A stretch of DNA of 42,542 nt from Victivallales bacterium. Lineage in GTDB: Bacteria; Verrucomicrobiota; Lentisphaeria; Victivallales; UBA1829. Below the pieces are notes generated by a model. It saw only the letters and a program-made list of their open reading frames with translations. It was not told the origin of the DNA and ran no database searches. The DNA lies in assembly GCA_016285345.1 (NCBI GenBank), contig JAEEQN010000027.1, positions 1 through 42,542 on the forward strand. The letters are read 5' to 3'. Position numbers and translations under genes: made by a program. Positions 8,681 through 16,831 of this stretch are shown in pieces (the stretch's first letter is position 1; the number at the start of each line of letters is the position of its first letter).

Positions 8681-9037
8681 ATGGACAAGATCATCCTGAA
8701 AGGTCTGCCCGTCGGCTGCGTGATCGGGACGCTTCCCGCCGAACGCACCGCACAGCAGACCCTTTTTTTCGACCTCGAACTGTGCGGGGATTTCTCCCGC
8801 GCCGGACGGACCGACGACCTCGACGACGCCGTCGACTACACCGCGGTCGAACGCTGCGTGAAGGAATATGCCGCAGGAACGTCGTTTTATCTGCTCGAAC
8901 GCCTCGCCTACGCCTGCGGAGAAAAACTGCTGGCTGAGTTCCAGCTTCTGGACCGCGTCACGCTCAGAATCCGCAAGCCGGACGCTCCGGTGGAATCGGA
9001 CAGCGTCGAGCTGGAGATTACACTCAGTCGCTCCTGA
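8681..9037 (+). CDS. folB: Dihydroneopterin aldolase (FolB)
   Basis: A 118-residue enzyme of folate synthesis that cleaves 7,8-dihydroneopterin to 6-hydroxymethyl-dihydropterin and glycolaldehyde. Family signs are the N-terminal strand IILKGLPVGCVIGTLPAER, the central DLDDAVDYTAVE (binding and dimer region), LLERLAYACGEKLL and the C-terminal VTLRIRKPDAP, in which the Lys matches the usual catalytic Lys. Length is typical. No clear ribosome site; it may be coupled to the gene 15 bases upstream. No other folate gene is in the window. Confidence 0.9.
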   Translation: MDKIILKGLPVGCVIGTLPAERTAQQTLFFDLELCGDFSRAGRTDDLDDAVDYTAVERCVKEYAAGTSFYLLERLAYACGEKLLAEFQLLDRVTLRIRKPDAPVESDSVELEITLSRS

Positions 9038-9063
9038 AAAACACGCTTCTCCTCTGAAAACAT

Positions 9064-9100
9064 AAAACTCCGCACGGTTTCATGGCTATGCGGAGTTTTT
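9064..9100. terminator. Bidirectional terminator between folB and convergent tonB
   Basis: A perfect stem AAACTCCGCA/TGCGGAGTTT with a 14-base loop is followed by T-runs on the plus strand and preceded by A-runs that serve the minus strand. Confidence 0.85.
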
Positions 9101-9123
9101 CGCGTTTGGGAAACGGGTTCAGA

Positions 9124-10101
9124 TCAGCGGATTTCGAGTGTGACGGGGATGGTCGCGGCCTGAGGCGGCACAGGGGCGACCTTCAGGTCCGCGAGCAGAA
9201 TTTCGACCGCGGCGTCGATCGCCTTGTTGCCGGACTTGCTGACGATGACGGCTTTCGTGATGCGGCCGTCCTTCGCGATCGTGAGGTGAATGGTCGGCCA
9301 GTTGGCGACCTTGCCGCTGAGTTCAACACTGGACGGGGAAACGGCGTTCCATTTCGGGCGAATGTACGCGTTCAGCTGTTCGTAGTAGTCGCGCATTTCC
9401 TTGGTCGCGAGAATACCCTGCTGACCGGGATCTGTCGTGCCGTAGCGGCCCGACTGAGCGGCGTCGCGGATGGCGGCGATGGCATCCTGACGTGCCTTCG
9501 CGTCGGCTTTCGCCTTGGCCTCGGCGGCCTCGCGTGCCCGGCGTTCCGCCTCGATCTGCGCCTGCGTCCTGGTGTTTTTCGGCTTGATGATGTCTTCCGG
9601 CTTCAGCAGATTCGATTTCGGCGGATCCTGTTTCGTCTGCGTCTTAGGAGGATCCTTTTTCTGCTCCGTCTTCGGCGGCGTAACTTTCGGTTTCGTGTCC
9701 GTCTTCTTTTTCGGCGGGGGCTCTTCGACAGGCACTTTCGTGTCGGTCTTCGGTTTCGGCGGGGGATTCTCGACCTTCGGCGGGGGCGACACTGTCTCCG
9801 GCGGCAGATCGTCGACCTTCTGCGGATTCGGGAGGTCGTCCACAGAAACATCAGGCTCCGGCTCGGACGACTTGGGCTGGGGCACGTCGGCGGCCGCTCC
9901 GGCATCCGGGGAATCCCCGAGCGGAAGATCGGCGAGTCCGACCTTCATCACGATGAGCGGCGGATCGAAGAAGTCCGTGAGCGAGGAGTAGATGAGCGGG
10001 ACGGCGATGAGGCCGACATGCATCAGCAATACGCCGGTGAGGATCGCACGTGCCCGTTTCGGGTTGAAATAAGGGTCTTTGCCGGTGATCTGTCCGCCCA
10101 T
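9124..10101 (-). CDS. tonB: TonB/TolA-like energy-transducing protein
   Basis: 325 residues. A single N-terminal membrane anchor (about residues 19-40) is followed by a long Pro/Lys/Glu-rich periplasmic spacer (about 75-175) with PPPK repeats, an Ala/Arg-rich helix (about 180-215), and a C-terminal domain (about 230-325) with the WPTIHLTIAKDGRI...SGNKAID pattern of TonB/TolA C-terminal domains. It passes proton-motive energy from ExbB/ExbD to outer-membrane receptors, or acts as TolA. The domain plan with an Ala-rich helix leaves TolA possible. No receptor or Pal/TolB gene is nearby. It starts one base inside the exbD stop codon. Confidence 0.87.
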   Translation of the reverse strand: MGGQITGKDPYFNPKRARAILTGVLLMHVGLIAVPLIYSSLTDFFDPPLIVMKVGLADLPLGDSPDAGAAADVPQPKSSEPEPDVSVDDLPNPQKVDDLPPETVSPPPKVENPPPKPKTDTKVPVEEPPPKKKTDTKPKVTPPKTEQKKDPPKTQTKQDPPKSNLLKPEDIIKPKNTRTQAQIEAERRAREAAEAKAKADAKARQDAIAAIRDAAQSGRYGTTDPGQQGILATKEMRDYYEQLNAYIRPKWNAVSPSSVELSGKVANWPTIHLTIAKDGRITKAVIVSKSGNKAIDAAVEILLADLKVAPVPPQAATIPVTLEIR

Positions 10102-10514
10102 TATTGTTCCTCCTGCATCACAAGGTTGACATTGCGGAATCCAGCCGCGCGGATGAGCTTCATCACGTTCATCACGACGCCGTATCTGAGGTCACGGTCG
10201 CCTCGCAGGAAGATGGCGGTGTCGCGACCGCTCTGCTGTTCGATGCGGGACAGCTCGATCTGAAGTTCGGCCTCGGTAACGGTCTCCCGGTTGTAGACGA
10301 TGGAGCCGTCTTCCTTCACGTTGATGATCTTGGAATCGGAATCCGGTTTGATGGGGTCGGCGTTCATCTCCGGCGGCGTGACGTCGACGGAATACTCCAG
10401 CAGGGGCGCGGTGATCATGAAGATGATCAGGAGGAAAAAGAGCGTGTCGATCAGGTTCGTGAGGTTGATCTGATCGTATATCGGAACTTGAAGCGATCTG
10501 CGTTTCGGCGGCAT
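10101..10514 (-). CDS. exbD: ExbD/TolR biopolymer transport protein
   Basis: 137 residues with one N-terminal membrane helix (about 18-40, NLTNLIDTLFFLLIIFMIT) containing the conserved Asp of the proton path, then a periplasmic domain with the GDRDLRYGVVMNVM pattern. With ExbB it forms the proton-driven motor for TonB. Position between exbB and tonB is the standard order. It starts 15 bases after the exbB stop and overlaps tonB by one base. Confidence 0.92.
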   Translation of the reverse strand: MPPKRRSLQVPIYDQINLTNLIDTLFFLLIIFMITAPLLEYSVDVTPPEMNADPIKPDSDSKIINVKEDGSIVYNRETVTEAELQIELSRIEQQSGRDTAIFLRGDRDLRYGVVMNVMKLIRAAGFRNVNLVMQEEQ

Positions 10515-10529
10515 GACTGGGGCGCTCCC

Positions 10530-11270
10530 TTATTCCTGCTCCCCGGCTGCGCGGTAGGAGTCGAGCTGTTCGATCTTGAACTTGGCGTAGACCTCGTCGA
10601 CGAAGGAATCGAGGTGGACCGTGATGTCCTTGATCTTGGACGAGATGATGTTCAGGCCGACCATGGACGGCAGCGCCACGAACAGCGCGATCACGGTGGT
10701 GAGCAGTGCGCCGGAAACGCCGGGCGCAAGCGTCTGGACGTCGGCCTTGCCCGCCTGCGCGAGCTTCGTGAATGCGACCGTAATGCCCCAGACCGTGCCG
10801 AAGAGGCCGAGGAACGGGCTTCCGCTGACCGCGGTCGCCAGGACCATGGTCCGGCTCTGCAGGATCACGAGCTGGTCCTCGACCGCCTGGTTCATCGCCG
10901 AACGCATCACTTCCAGCTCGTCGTCGCTCATCGCGCGGCGTCCGCCGCCGGGCTGTTCCAGGTGGAACGACTCGATGCGTTCGCATGCGGCGAGGTAGAC
11001 CGCCGCGGCGGGCGAGTTGGATTCCGCGGCTTTTTCCTTCAGTCCGAGCGGATTGCGCTTTTCGCGGAAGGCGCGCAGGAACGCCTGGCTTTTCTTCATG
11101 GCGGAGATCAGGTTGCCGGCTTTTTCCAGCATGATATACCAGACCGCAATAGAGATGATGAGGAGCAATACGCAAATCCCCTGGCCGACGCCGTCGCTTT
11201 CTTTAAAAGCGTAAGCAATTCCGTTGGATGCGAGGAGGGGAGGGACAGACAGAAAAACAGCGGAAAACAT
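10530..11270 (-). CDS. exbB: ExbB/TolQ/MotA-family proton channel protein
   Basis: 246 residues with the family's three membrane helices: about 30-50, 145-170 (near SPFLGLFGTVWGI) and 185-210 (GVSGALLTTVIALFVALPSM). These are the hallmark motifs of the ExbB/TolQ channel domain. It is first in the exbB-exbD-tonB operon. GAGG lies eight bases before the ATG. An extra N-terminal stretch may be a short periplasmic leader. Its promoter is probably in the AT-rich gap 11271-11320, but no single strong match stands out. Confidence 0.92.
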   Translation of the reverse strand: MFSAVFLSVPPLLASNGIAYAFKESDGVGQGICVLLLIISIAVWYIMLEKAGNLISAMKKSQAFLRAFREKRNPLGLKEKAAESNSPAAAVYLAACERIESFHLEQPGGGRRAMSDDELEVMRSAMNQAVEDQLVILQSRTMVLATAVSGSPFLGLFGTVWGITVAFTKLAQAGKADVQTLAPGVSGALLTTVIALFVALPSMVGLNIISSKIKDITVHLDSFVDEVYAKFKIEQLDSYRAAGEQE

Positions 11271-11320
11271 GAAAGGGACCTCATTTTTGGAAAAAAAACT
11301 TAAAAACTCTATAAATTACT

Positions 11321-11349
11321 TTGCCAAGACCGATTTTTCAATGTATATT
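11321..11349 (+). promoter_or_regulatory. Promoter for the ROK kinase operon
   Basis: TTGCCA (11321-11326), 17-bp spacer, TATATT (11344-11349), divergent from exbB. Confidence 0.65.
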
Positions 11350-11400
11350 GTATCGGTTTTTCTGTTTTTTTTTACTTTTTTCCGGAAGGAGCCACAAATC

Positions 11401-12405
11401 ATGGAAAATCCATTCCCGATTCTCGGTTTCGACGTCGGCGGCACGAAGGTCGCCGTCTCGCTCGTCCTCAGCGACGGCACGCTCGTCGCGTCCGCCCGCG
11501 TCCCGAACAAGGAACGCGAACCGGACGATGTCCTCCCCGCAATGGTCTCCGCGGGGAAATCCCTGCTCGCGGACGCCGGAATGACCCGCGAGGACCTGAA
11601 GGCGGTCGGCGTCTGTACGCCCTCTCCGCTTGATTTCAAGAACGGGATCGTGATGGCGCCCTCCAACCTCAAGAAGTGGAAGCACGTCCCCATCCGCGAC
11701 TACCTGTCCGAGGCGTTCGGCGTGCGTGCATTCTTCGATAACGACTCCAATGCGTCCGGCCTGGCCGAATGGCTTTTCGGGTCCGGCGTCGGCACACAGG
11801 ACATGCTGTACATTTCCATCAGCACAGGTATCGGCGCGGGCGTCATCGCGAACGGTCGCCTCGTGCGCGGCGCGACTTGCGACGCAGGGGAAGTCGGGCA
11901 CATGGTCCTCGACGTGAACGGACCGCTCTGCAACTGCGGACTGCGCGGCTGCTGGGAAGCGTTCTCCGGCGGACGCGCCATCGCCCAGCGCGTACAGCGC
12001 GAACTCGCGAACAGCCCGAACAGCGCCGTCGTCCAGCTTGCGGGCGGCAACATCGACAACATCGACATGAAGACGATTTCCGACGCCGTCGAGGCGAACG
12101 ATCCGTATGCGTGCGCGATCTGGGACGAGATGATGGAACGCCACGCGCAGGCGATCGGCATGCTCCACAATATCTTCAATCCGTCGATCATCGCCCTCGG
12201 CACCATCGCCATCCAGTGCGGCGACCTCTTCATGAAGCCGCTCCTCGAACGCGTGAAGAAATACGGCTGGAAGCAGCCGCGCGAGGCGTGCTCCATCGTG
12301 CCCGGCAAGCTCGGCGGCAAGCTCGGCGAATACGCGGGCGCGTCTGTCGCGCTCTATGCGCTCCACGAGCTCGGCGAATGGGATCTGCCATGGCAGAACA
12401 ACTGA
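11401..12405 (+). CDS. ROK-family sugar kinase (glucokinase-like)
   Basis: 334 residues. The N-terminal phosphate-binding motif FDVGGTK is at about residue 10, followed by DNDSNASGLAEW (catalytic-base Asp region), STGIGAGVI, GEVGHMVLD and the zinc motif CNCGLRGCWEA. There is no N-terminal helix-turn-helix, so it is a kinase and not a ROK repressor. Likely substrate is glucose or another hexose; ROK kinases cannot be assigned precisely by eye. AAGGAG (11386-11391) nine bases before the ATG at 11401 fixes the start. The next gene begins within 15 bases, and the four genes to 14544 look like one operon. Confidence 0.92.
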   Translation: MENPFPILGFDVGGTKVAVSLVLSDGTLVASARVPNKEREPDDVLPAMVSAGKSLLADAGMTREDLKAVGVCTPSPLDFKNGIVMAPSNLKKWKHVPIRDYLSEAFGVRAFFDNDSNASGLAEWLFGSGVGTQDMLYISISTGIGAGVIANGRLVRGATCDAGEVGHMVLDVNGPLCNCGLRGCWEAFSGGRAIAQRVQRELANSPNSAVVQLAGGNIDNIDMKTISDAVEANDPYACAIWDEMMERHAQAIGMLHNIFNPSIIALGTIAIQCGDLFMKPLLERVKKYGWKQPREACSIVPGKLGGKLGEYAGASVALYALHELGEWDLPWQNN

Positions 12406-12419
12406 ACGGATTCTTTCCG

Positions 12420-12902
12420 ATGAGCAAAGTAAATCTCAAGCAGTATTACTCCACGAAGCGCAAGCGCGACGTCGTGACCGGCGCCGCCATCGCGCTGTTC
12501 GGAATCCTGATCCTGTTCCAGCTCTACATCACGATCGTCTTCCCGCTTCAGCTGCGACACCAGAAATTCCTGGTCCTTGAAATGGAGAAGGACGAGATGT
12601 ACGAACAGGTCGACCGCATCCGCGAAGCCATCCGGAAAACAAAAGGAAAGGATTTCGCCCAGAAAGGCGAGGTCAAGCTCGTCGAAGGCATCCTCGACCA
12701 GTTCGCGCTCCATGTGCGCGAAAACGGCAAGGAAATGAATCTGGAGCAGGTGGCCGAAATGCGGAACGTGCTGTCTCGCTACGAACTGACCGTGATGACC
12801 TGGAATGAAAAGAAGACCGACAACTACCACATCCGGCAGGACACGCTCGACACGACCCCGTACGCCAAGACGATCGAAACCAGCATTCTGAACACACACT
12901 GA
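12420..12902 (+). CDS. Small membrane-anchored protein of unknown function
   Basis: 160 residues. A basic N-terminus (KRKRD) precedes one membrane helix at about residues 20-47, then a charged, mostly helical region likely outside the cytoplasm. I do not recognise the family. An in-frame ATG at 12390 with GGGA six bases upstream is a real alternative start; it would overlap the kinase by 16 bases and add MAEQLNGFFP. It lies between a sugar kinase and the heptose kinase, so an envelope role is possible but only by position. Confidence 0.7.
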   Translation: MSKVNLKQYYSTKRKRDVVTGAAIALFGILILFQLYITIVFPLQLRHQKFLVLEMEKDEMYEQVDRIREAIRKTKGKDFAQKGEVKLVEGILDQFALHVRENGKEMNLEQVAEMRNVLSRYELTVMTWNEKKTDNYHIRQDTLDTTPYAKTIETSILNTH

Positions 12903-12914
12903 GGTTATTCCAAT

Positions 12915-13961
12915 ATGTCCCCGATTATCTCCCCCGAACGCTTCTCCGCGCTCGTCAGCGCATCAAAACCGCTCCGCATAGCCGTGCTCGGCGACCTCAT
13001 GCTCGACACCTACATCTCCGGCAGCGCGTCGCGCCTCTCCCAGGAAGCCCCCGTACCTGTGCTCCGTGTCCGCGACAAAAACATCCGCCTCGGCGGCGCG
13101 GCGAACGTCATGCGCAATCTGAAGGCGCTTTCGCCCGAGGCGAAAATCTTCGCGTTCGGCATCGTCGGCATCGACGAACCCGGCGAAAAGCTCCGCGCCC
13201 TGCTCGCCGGAGCCCGCATCAACACGAACGGCATCGTCGGCGTGCCCGGCCGCGTGACCATCGAAAAACAGCGCGTGATCGCCGGAAACCAGCAGATCGT
13301 CCGCATGGACTTCGAGGAGACCGCGCCGGTTGACACCGAAGTCCGCGACCGGCTCATCGAGACCCTGACCAAGAAGATCCGCCTGCACGAGGTTGACGCC
13401 GTCGTCATCGAGGACTACGCAAAAGGGCTCATCGGACAGGAAATGCTCGACGCGATCGTCTCGACCGCCTCGCACGAAGGCATTTTCACCTCGCTCGATC
13501 CACATCCCGGCAATCCGGTCCGGACCAGGGGAATCTCCCTCATGACCCCGAACCGCGCCGAAGCGTTTGCGCTCGCCGGAGTCTACCACGCCGACCCCGC
13601 CGACGATCCGGCGAAGGACACCGCACTGCAGGCCGTCGCGGCGAAGATCCGCAAGGAATGGGCGCCCGACATCCTGCTCATCACGCTCGGCCACCAGGGC
13701 ATGGCGCTGTATTCCGAGAAGGAACCGCGCGGATTCGTGATCCCGACCATCGCGCGCGAAGTCTTCGACGTCTCCGGCGCGGGCGACACCGTCATTTCCG
13801 CGTTCACGCTGTACCATGCCGCGGGCGCGACCGACCGCGAGGCGGCCCTCATCTCGAATCAGGCGGCGGGAATCGTCGTCGGCAAGGCGGGCACCGCCAC
13901 GACCGATCCGGCGGAAATCGCCGCGTCGTTCAAGCTGGAAGCGGAGAAACGCAATGTCTGA
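12915..13961 (+). CDS. rfaE1: D-glycero-beta-D-manno-heptose 7-phosphate kinase (PfkB family)
   Basis: 348 residues. PfkB/ribokinase fold: GDLMLDTYISGSASRLSQEAP close to the N-terminus and LGGAANVMRNL are the HldE/RfaE domain I signatures, and the anion-hole motif DVSGAGDT carries the catalytic Asp near residue 290. It phosphorylates heptose 7-phosphate at C1 for ADP-heptose. It stops at the end of the kinase domain: the nucleotidyltransferase half of bifunctional HldE is absent, so a separate RfaE2/HldC is expected elsewhere. A heptosyltransferase at 24648-25700 would use the product. It overlaps maf by eight bases. Confidence 0.92.
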   Translation: MSPIISPERFSALVSASKPLRIAVLGDLMLDTYISGSASRLSQEAPVPVLRVRDKNIRLGGAANVMRNLKALSPEAKIFAFGIVGIDEPGEKLRALLAGARINTNGIVGVPGRVTIEKQRVIAGNQQIVRMDFEETAPVDTEVRDRLIETLTKKIRLHEVDAVVIEDYAKGLIGQEMLDAIVSTASHEGIFTSLDPHPGNPVRTRGISLMTPNRAEAFALAGVYHADPADDPAKDTALQAVAAKIRKEWAPDILLITLGHQGMALYSEKEPRGFVIPTIAREVFDVSGAGDTVISAFTLYHAAGATDREAALISNQAAGIVVGKAGTATTDPAEIAASFKLEAEKRNV

Positions 13962-14544
13962 TATGCCGGATGGAACCGGCTCCGTTTCACGTCCGATCAT
14001 CCTCGCCTCCGCCTCGCCCCGCAGGTCCGCCCTGCTCCGGGAGGCGGGCCCGGTATTTGCGTCCATACAAATCATAACCTCGCAGGTGGAAGAGGGAAAT
14101 GACCCGCTGGAGAACGCCATGCGCAAGGCAGAGGCGGTCGCGCAGATGAATCCGCGGGCGCTTGTGATCGGCGCGGACACCGTGATCAGGTTCGAGGGCG
14201 GAACCATCGGCAAGCCCGCCGACCTCGAAGACGCGAAACGGATCCTCGCGATGCTTTCCGGCCGCACGCACGACGTGGCGACCGGTGTCTGCGTGCGCTG
14301 CGTCGAAGCCGACATTCTCGTCCGGTTCGAGGAGGTCACGCACGTAACCTTCCGCCCCCTGACGTCCAAGGTCATCGACAAGTACGTGCAGGACGTCAAC
14401 GTACTGGATAAGGCCGGGGCGTATGCCATCCAGGAGCACGGCGAGGACATCATCGAAACGATCGACGGCTCGCTCACGAACGTGATCGGTCTCCCCGTGG
14501 AACGCCTGAAAGAAACGTTCGAGTATCTGCTGAAGCTCGCCTGA
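13954..14544 (+). CDS. maf: Maf-family nucleoside triphosphate pyrophosphatase
   Basis: 196 residues. Maf/HAM1-like fold with ILASASPRRSALL, IGADTVI (metal-binding Asp), GRTHDVATGVCV and the EVTHVTFRPLT motif. It hydrolyses dTTP/UTP or modified nucleotides to monophosphates, a house-cleaning role. The start at 13954 makes an eight-base overlap with the heptose kinase gene and places the conserved motif near residue 15. The longer frame upstream is an Arg-rich shadow. Confidence 0.92.
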   Translation: MSDMPDGTGSVSRPIILASASPRRSALLREAGPVFASIQIITSQVEEGNDPLENAMRKAEAVAQMNPRALVIGADTVIRFEGGTIGKPADLEDAKRILAMLSGRTHDVATGVCVRCVEADILVRFEEVTHVTFRPLTSKVIDKYVQDVNVLDKAGAYAIQEHGEDIIETIDGSLTNVIGLPVERLKETFEYLLKLA

Positions 14545-14578
14545 GCGCTTCTCCTCATACCTTTTTTCCCGTCCGCTA

Positions 14579-14606
14579 TTGAAAAATCGCATTCGTGCGT
14601 TATATT
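14579..14606 (+). promoter_or_regulatory. Promoter for iorAB
   Basis: TTGAAA (14579-14584), 16-bp spacer, TATATT (14601-14606). A small hairpin ATCCCT/AGGGAT (14635-14651, five-base loop) lies in the leader between it and the iorA start. Confidence 0.6.
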
Positions 14607-14672
14607 TAGATAATCTTTTTCACAAAAATAAGCTATCCCTCAAACAGGGATCATCAATCATCAGGGCATACC

Positions 14673-16274
14673 ATGGCTGATAAAAAAATGATTTTGAGCG
14701 GCGACGGCGCGATCGCCTACGGCGCGAAAGCGTGCGGCGTGACGCTGGGCGCGGGCTATCCCGGCACGCCGTCCACGGAAATCCTTGAAACCCTCACATC
14801 CATCGGCGGCGCGGCCCAGTGGTCGCCCAACGAAAAAGTCGCGCTCGAAGTCGCGACGGGCGTCTCGCTCGGCAACGGACGCGCGCTGGTGACCATGAAG
14901 CACGTCGGACTGAACGTGGCGGCCGATCCGCTGTTCACGCTGACCTACATGGGCGTCAACGGCGGCCTGGTGATCGTCTCCGCGGACGATCCGGGCATGG
15001 TTTCGAGCCAGAACGAACAGGACAACCGCAATTACGCGAAGTTCGCGCAGATGCCGATGCTGGAGCCGTCCTCCAGCCAGGAGGCCTACGACCTGACCAT
15101 CCGCGCGTTCGAGCTGTCCGAAAAATTCAAAGTGCCAGTCCTGCTTCGCATGACCACGCGCGTCTGCCACTCCATGGGACCCGTCACGCTCTGGAAGGAA
15201 AACGAAGCGTTCCGTCCGGCCCCGTACAAGGCCGACGCCACGACCAAGGTCATGATCCCGGCCTACGCCCGCCGCGCCCACGTCCGACTCATCCGGGTGA
15301 TGAAGGACCTCGCGGCTTACAACGAATCCTCCGACCTGCACACGGTCCTCAATCCCGGCTCCGCCGAACTCGGCGTCCTCAGCTCCGGCGTGAGCGTCCA
15401 GCATGTGCTGGAGGCCGCCCCGGAAGCCTCCGTGCTCCAGCTGAAAATGACTTGGCCGCTCCCGATGGACGCCATCCGCAAGTTCGCCTCCGGGGTGAAG
15501 CGTTTCGTGGTCGTCGAGGAAGGCAGCCGTTTCCTGGAGGAAAACCTCCGCGCCGCCGGGATCCCGGTCGAAGGCAAGGAAGACGTCTTCGAATGCGGCG
15601 AACTCTCCGTGGGGCGCGTGAAACAGCTCCTCGCGCACGACACCACGCCGCCGCCCGCGGGCGCTCCGGGCCGTCCCCCGGCGCTCTGCCCCGGCTGTCC
15701 GCACCGCAAGACGTTCGAACTGCTCAGCGATCTGAAGCTGACCGTGCTGGGCGACATCGGCTGCTACACGCTCGGCGTGCTCCCGCCGTTCAACGCCATG
15801 GACGCCTCCGAATGCATGGGCGCGAGCATCGGCATGGGCCTCGGACTCCGCCGTTCGCTCGGCGACACGCCCGAAGCCCGCCGCGTGGTCAGCGTGATCG
15901 GCGACAGCACGTTCCTGCACAGCGGCCTGACCGGCGTCGTGGACATGGTCTACAACAAGCCCGCGACCGGGCACGTGGTCCTGCTGCTCGACAACGGCAC
16001 GACCGCCATGACCGGACTTCAGGAACACGCCGCCACCGGCTACCACCTGGACAAGACTCCGGCGGTCCCGATCAAGCTCGAAGACGTCTGCCGTTCGCTC
16101 GGCGTCGACCACGTCGACGTCGTGGATCCCGTCGGCGACAACGACGGCTACCGCGCGCTCCTGCAGGAACGCCTGGCATCCAACGACGCGACCGTGATCA
16201 TCGTGCGCCGTCCGTGCCTGATGCAAATGAAAAAGATGGCGAAAATGGCCAATCATACCGAGGTGAAACAATGA
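14673..16274 (+). CDS. iorA: Indolepyruvate:ferredoxin oxidoreductase alpha subunit lacking the ferredoxin domain
   Basis: 533 residues. The N-terminal pyrimidine domain (GAGYPGTPSTEI) and central transketolase-like region lead to the thiamine-diphosphate domain, with CPGCPHRKTFE, GDIGCYTLG and IGDSTFLHSG. The enzyme oxidatively decarboxylates aryl-pyruvates to aryl-acetyl-CoA with reduced ferredoxin, and can run in reverse. IorA proteins usually end with a ferredoxin domain carrying two CxxCxxCxxxC clusters. This one ends with KMAKMANHTEVKQ soon after the TPP domain and has no such motif. It overlaps iorB by ATGA, so the short end is the real stop of this frame. Electron output must then use another route. 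Confidence 0.9.
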   Translation: MADKKMILSGDGAIAYGAKACGVTLGAGYPGTPSTEILETLTSIGGAAQWSPNEKVALEVATGVSLGNGRALVTMKHVGLNVAADPLFTLTYMGVNGGLVIVSADDPGMVSSQNEQDNRNYAKFAQMPMLEPSSSQEAYDLTIRAFELSEKFKVPVLLRMTTRVCHSMGPVTLWKENEAFRPAPYKADATTKVMIPAYARRAHVRLIRVMKDLAAYNESSDLHTVLNPGSAELGVLSSGVSVQHVLEAAPEASVLQLKMTWPLPMDAIRKFASGVKRFVVVEEGSRFLEENLRAAGIPVEGKEDVFECGELSVGRVKQLLAHDTTPPPAGAPGRPPALCPGCPHRKTFELLSDLKLTVLGDIGCYTLGVLPPFNAMDASECMGASIGMGLGLRRSLGDTPEARRVVSVIGDSTFLHSGLTGVVDMVYNKPATGHVVLLLDNGTTAMTGLQEHAATGYHLDKTPAVPIKLEDVCRSLGVDHVDVVDPVGDNDGYRALLQERLASNDATVIIVRRPCLMQMKKMAKMANHTEVKQ

Positions 16275-16744
16275 GTCGTGACATTACCAACGTCCTGTTC
16301 GTCGGCATCGGCGGCCAGGGTATCATCCGCGCATCCGATATGCTCACCGAAGCGGCGTTCCGCCTCGGTTTCGACGTCAAGAAAAGCGAACTCCACGGCA
16401 TGAGCCAGCGCGGCGGCTCCGTCTCCAGCGACGTCCGCTTCGGCAGGAAAGTTCTCAGTCCGATGGTCTCGGTCGGCATGACCGACTATCTCGTGGCGGT
16501 CTCCGAAGACCAGATCGAGGTCGCCCGTCCGTACCTGAACGACGCCACGGTCATCGTGCGTCCGTCCGACCTGTCCGCCGACGATGCGAAGTCCCGCATG
16601 GCGAACATCGCGATGCTCGGCGTACTGAACCGCTACCTCAAATTCCCGGCGGACCTGTGGGAGACCCTGATCCGCGAGAACTTCGCAGGTCCGATCGGCG
16701 AGGCGAACGTCCAGGCGTTCCGCCGCGGCGCGAACCTCGTCTGA
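16271..16744 (+). CDS. iorB: Indolepyruvate:ferredoxin oxidoreductase beta subunit
   Basis: 157 residues, somewhat shorter than most IorB (about 190-200). The gamma-type domain of 2-oxoacid oxidoreductases shows VGIGGQGIIRASDML and KKSELHGMSQRGGSVSSDVRFG, the CoA/contact signature. It pairs with IorA to form the complete alpha2beta2 enzyme. Translation is coupled through the shared ATGA. A strong terminator follows at 16777-16811. Confidence 0.92.
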   Translation: MSRDITNVLFVGIGGQGIIRASDMLTEAAFRLGFDVKKSELHGMSQRGGSVSSDVRFGRKVLSPMVSVGMTDYLVAVSEDQIEVARPYLNDATVIVRPSDLSADDAKSRMANIAMLGVLNRYLKFPADLWETLIRENFAGPIGEANVQAFRRGANLV

Positions 16745-16776
16745 GCCGCGCACAGCGCAATCCCAAGCAAAACGAA

Positions 16777-16811
16777 GCCCCCGAAGTCACTGGCTCCGGG
16801 GGCAGTTTTTT
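16777..16811. terminator. Terminator between iorB and the convergent secretin-like gene
   Basis: GCCCCCG (16777-16783) pairs with CGGGGGC (16797-16803), followed by TTTTTT. Confidence 0.85.
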
Positions 16812-16831
16812 GTGCTCGAACAAGACAGTTT

